Assembly: GCA_021734825.1 (NCBI GenBank)
Contig: JAIPIE010000036.1
Span: 1 to 7,478 of the forward strand
Length of the DNA stretch: 7,478 nt
Origin: Patescibacteria group bacterium
GTDB lineage: Bacteria; Patescibacteriota; Patescibacteriia; Patescibacteriales; UBA12465
Direction: 5' to 3'
The notes under the pieces were generated by a model. That model was not told where the DNA came from, did not search any database, and saw only the letters and a program-made list of their open reading frames with translations. The position numbers and the translations under genes are program-made. Positions 5,227 to 7,478 of the stretch are shown piece after piece; position 1 is the first letter of the stretch; each line of letters begins with the position of its first letter.

Positions 5227-6234
5227 CTATTTCTTCTTGCCGGCTAATTGCCCGCAAGCAGCGCCAATGCCCTGCCCCTGACTACGACGTTGAGTGACGG
5301 CCACGCCCATTGATTCCAGCTTTTCTTGAAACGTATTAATACGTGCTGGTGAAGAAGCTTGGAAACGGCCAGTAGTATTATATGGGATTAAATTCACTAA
5401 GTATAAAGGCTTGCGCATCAAATTGGCTAACGCCCTGGCATCATCATCATCATCGTTGGTGTTTTTCATCATAATATATTCAAACATTACACGACGTCCT
5501 GTTTTAGCAATATATTCATCAACCGTCTTCAAAACCTTAGCAATTGGATATTTCTTGCCGATCGGCATTAACTGCTCCCGTAAAGAATCAACGGGGGCAT
5601 GCAAAGAAATGGCTAAATTAATTTGCAGTTTCTCCGAAGATAATTTTTTAATACCTTCAGTGATGCCAGCCGTAGAAACCGACATGCGACGTGAGCCAAG
5701 ATTGAATCTTTCTGGATCATGTAAAATTTTAACCGCCTTGATAAATTCATCGTAATTTAAAAAAGGCTCGCCCATGCCCATAAAAACAACATTATCAATC
5801 TTTTCTACATCCTGATTATGTCGCAATCTACGTGCCCAGAAAAAGAACTGTTCAACAATTTCCTCAGCACTTAGATTACGGGTAAAGCCAGAGGCGCCGG
5901 TTGCGCAAAAAGCACAACCCAAAGGACAGCCAGCCTGTGAGGACAAACAAACGGTATAACGGCGATCACGTTGACGAATTAAAACTGTTTCAACTGCGAC
6001 CTTGTCTGTAAAATATATCATCGCCTTTTCACTACGCTTGTCTGACGCATCTTTTTGTAATTCAGCTTGAATAGTTAAAGGACATTCAATATTTAAGCGC
6101 TCACGCAAAGCTAATGGTAAAACACTGGCTTGTTGCCAGTCGTCAATTAAATCAAGATAAAGGGCTTGATAAACCTGCTTAAAACGAAATTTTGGCTCCG
6201 CCTGCAGTATTTCCGATAATTTAGATAAATTCAT
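5227..6234 (-). CDS. rlmN: Dual-specificity 23S rRNA/tRNA adenine-C2 methyltransferase, radical SAM
   Basis: RlmN methylates C2 of A2503 in 23S rRNA and A37 in some tRNAs through a radical SAM mechanism with a cysteine relay. Positions below are from this ATG (335 residues). The CxxxCxxC cluster is at Cys103, Cys107 and Cys110 (GCPLGCAFCATG). The preceding Cys96 in TVCLSSQ matches the residue before the cluster in the family. The C-terminal relay cysteine is Cys327 in GAACGQLAG. Also present are AVETV, the SAM-binding MGMGEP (152-157), SVSTAG, SLHAP and NLIPYN. Length is normal. I chose the ATG at 6232-6234, giving MNLSKLSEIL; an in-frame GTG at 6241-6243 would add three residues, and neither has a Shine-Dalgarno sequence. 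A tandem GAT run encodes five Asp at 261-265. It lies 115 nt after the metallophosphoesterase, across a tandem repeat without an evident promoter, so cotranscription is likely. Confidence 0.96.
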   Translation of the reverse strand: MNLSKLSEILQAEPKFRFKQVYQALYLDLIDDWQQASVLPLALRERLNIECPLTIQAELQKDASDKRSEKAMIYFTDKVAVETVLIRQRDRRYTVCLSSQAGCPLGCAFCATGASGFTRNLSAEEIVEQFFFWARRLRHNQDVEKIDNVVFMGMGEPFLNYDEFIKAVKILHDPERFNLGSRRMSVSTAGITEGIKKLSSEKLQINLAISLHAPVDSLREQLMPIGKKYPIAKVLKTVDEYIAKTGRRVMFEYIMMKNTNDDDDDARALANLMRKPLYLVNLIPYNTTGRFQASSPARINTFQEKLESMGVAVTQRRSQGQGIGAACGQLAGKKK

Positions 6235-6253
6235 AGCTGTCACATTAATTTTT

Positions 6254-6340
6254 AATCTTGAATCTTGAATCTTGAATCTTTGAATTTTGAATCTTGAATC
6301 TTTGAATCTTGAATCTTTGAATTTTTAATCTTGAATCTTG
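6254..6340. repeat. Twelve-unit degenerate heptamer tandem repeat
   Basis: The plus strand reads as twelve consecutive units of 7-8 bp: seven exact AATCTTG, three AATCTTTG, one AATTTTG and one AATTTTT. A 22-bp segment (five T, two AATCTTG units, AAT) occurs identically at 6249-6270 and 6322-6343, so part of the array may have been duplicated as a block. It fills most of the gap between the metallophosphoesterase stop and rlmN. No promoter or hairpin was seen in it. The array would be transcribed as GATTCAA-type repeats into the rlmN leader. Unit number could vary by slippage. Confidence 0.92.
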
Positions 6341-6349
6341 AATTAATAT

Positions 6350-7450
6350 CTATGTCTTTAATAAGGTAATTAATACTATCTCTGAATGACTGCCAAGACG
6401 CAAGGGTGGTCCCCAAGTACCGGCACCAGATGTAACCGATAAATTAAAATTTTTAAATCTATATAAACCGCTGGCAAAGCCACCATATAATAGATGTGCG
6501 AGAAGATTAAAAGGAAACATCTGTCCTCCGTGAGTATGCCCCGATAATTGCACATTAATACCAGCCTTCCGAAAAGCTTTAATATCCTTGGGCTCATGAT
6601 ACATGAGAATACTGGGTTTAGTCCGATCGTAAGCGCTAAATTCATCAATCTTTTTCGCTATATCTAAGCGCCCCTTATAATAACAGCTTATCCCCATAAT
6701 TTGCAAGCCCTCGATTTCTTTCATCTTGTCAGCTAATATTTCAATATTTGAGCTTGCTAATAGCTTGCTAATCTTCTTCTCACCTAAAATTAAGTCATGA
6801 TTGCCATAGGCATAAAAAACACCTTGAGTTGATGAAAATTGACGGTTATGAAACCAAGAAAAATTTGCATCCATGCCGTCAAATAAATCGCCAGTGATAA
6901 AAATTAAATCCGCCGCCTGTTTGTTAACTAGATTGATAATATCATCAAAGAACTTCTGACGCCAAACCGGACCAAGATGAACATCGGATAAGTGAATAAT
7001 TTTCTTGCCCTGCCAAAAGTCTGGTAAATTAGGAATTCTAATGCTACGTCTTTTGACTCGAATAACACGGGCACAATAAAATTCAAAAACAAGCATGAGG
7101 GCTGGTATCAGGCTGATATAGAGATATTTATAATTTATATTATCTGCAAACACCGTCACTAAGCCGAAATATTTAAGGCCAACATATAAAGAAGCCACCA
7201 AAAAACTATTTAACATGACGCCAGCCCATAATCCAGCCACAACATACAGAGCACGACTAAAAATATTGTCCCGCCAATGAATAAATAAGGGGGCAATAAC
7301 TACAAGCATTAATCCACAAAATAATAAAAAAGCTAGAGCTAATTGTAAATATATATCACTTAGGTTAAAAAAATGACGCCAAATTAAAAAAATCAGAAAA
7401 TGTCCTAACAAAGCCACAAATATATTGAGACTAAAAAATATATATTTCAT
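6350..7450 (-). CDS. Membrane-anchored metallophosphoesterase
   Basis: The 366-residue protein has about four hydrophobic helices (roughly residues 4-26, 34-56, 66-94, 109-127), then a calcineurin-type metallophosphoesterase domain. The two-metal site motifs are all present: Asp156 and His158 in LSDVHLG, Asp188 in TGDLFD, Asn217 and His218 in YGNHD, His285 in MYHEP, and His305 and His307 in SGHTHGGQ. The C-terminus SGAGTWGPPLRLGSHSEIVLITL is typical of the YkuE/YaeI group, members of which are known to act on lipid-linked substrates (YaeI/LpxG-type) or to be exported. The positive-inside residues after the last helix (RVIRVKRR, 128-135) suggest a cytosolic catalytic domain. The substrate is unknown. 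The ATG at 7448-7450 has no Shine-Dalgarno sequence; only 28 nt upstream are visible, so a promoter or earlier operon member cannot be judged. rlmN lies downstream. Confidence 0.92.
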   Translation of the reverse strand: MKYIFFSLNIFVALLGHFLIFLIWRHFFNLSDIYLQLALAFLLFCGLMLVVIAPLFIHWRDNIFSRALYVVAGLWAGVMLNSFLVASLYVGLKYFGLVTVFADNINYKYLYISLIPALMLVFEFYCARVIRVKRRSIRIPNLPDFWQGKKIIHLSDVHLGPVWRQKFFDDIINLVNKQAADLIFITGDLFDGMDANFSWFHNRQFSSTQGVFYAYGNHDLILGEKKISKLLASSNIEILADKMKEIEGLQIMGISCYYKGRLDIAKKIDEFSAYDRTKPSILMYHEPKDIKAFRKAGINVQLSGHTHGGQMFPFNLLAHLLYGGFASGLYRFKNFNLSVTSGAGTWGPPLRLGSHSEIVLITLLKT

Positions 7451-7478
7451 AAGCTGATTTTAAATAATATTTATTGAG

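Noticed and set aside
5411..5755. Plus-strand open frame opposite rlmN
   Set aside because: Antisense to the conserved rlmN core and rich in serine from reverse reading of common codons; no start signal.
6249..6343. CRISPR array
   Set aside because: Units are 7-8 bp in direct contact with no unique spacers, and no cas gene is nearby; it is a simple tandem repeat.
6376..6648. Minus-strand open frame inside the metallophosphoesterase gene
   Set aside because: Alternate frame through the GHTHGGQ region; the conserved metal-site frame is clearly the coding one.
1..7478. Alternative genetic code with UGA as a sense codon
   Set aside because: Complete genes end in TAA or TAG, but all conserved proteins read through without any internal UGA, so nothing supports recoding.

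Overview
The window is a compact, AT-rich bacterial chromosome segment. I infer a member of the Candidate Phyla Radiation (Patescibacteria, probably Parcubacteria-like). The main reason is a secreted protein with two copies of a GRILL-x-V...GEAWYVNP...YLGRP-DAF module, a type I associate with these lineages. Other hints are short intergenic gaps, tightly packed small operons and an almost complete lack of Shine-Dalgarno sequences. All reading frames end in TAA or TAG and read normally in the standard bacterial code. This placement comes from recognition, not from a search.

Layout. (1) 1-1335, minus strand: the rpsB-tsf translation operon (ribosomal protein S2, then elongation factor Ts, which runs off the left edge). 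It has a near-consensus promoter and a leader of about 140 nt whose short complementary segments can form mutually exclusive hairpins, one of which covers the rpsB ribosome binding site. (2) 1336-4090, minus strand: a tight three-gene operon reading Fe-type superoxide dismutase, histidine phosphatase superfamily protein, then a secreted protein with a transglutaminase-like cysteine domain. Its gaps are 6 and 4 nt. (3) 4091-4288: a divergent intergenic region with one promoter each way and a perfect 8+8 bp inverted repeat over the -35 of the sodB promoter. (4) 4289-5173, plus strand: a single gene for a soluble 294-residue protein I do not recognise, closed by a strong intrinsic terminator. (5) 5227-7450, minus strand: a membrane-anchored metallophosphoesterase followed by rlmN (23S rRNA/tRNA adenine C2 methyltransferase), separated by a 12-unit degenerate tandem repeat of a 7-8 bp motif.

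How the genes fit together. rpsB-tsf and rlmN serve translation. The sodB operon joins oxygen defence to a phosphatase and an exported, possibly surface-acting enzyme. No mobile element, CRISPR array, tRNA or rRNA was seen. The most unusual parts are the rpsB leader, the sodB operator-like repeat with its divergent unknown gene, the secreted repeat/transglutaminase protein, and the heptamer array before rlmN.
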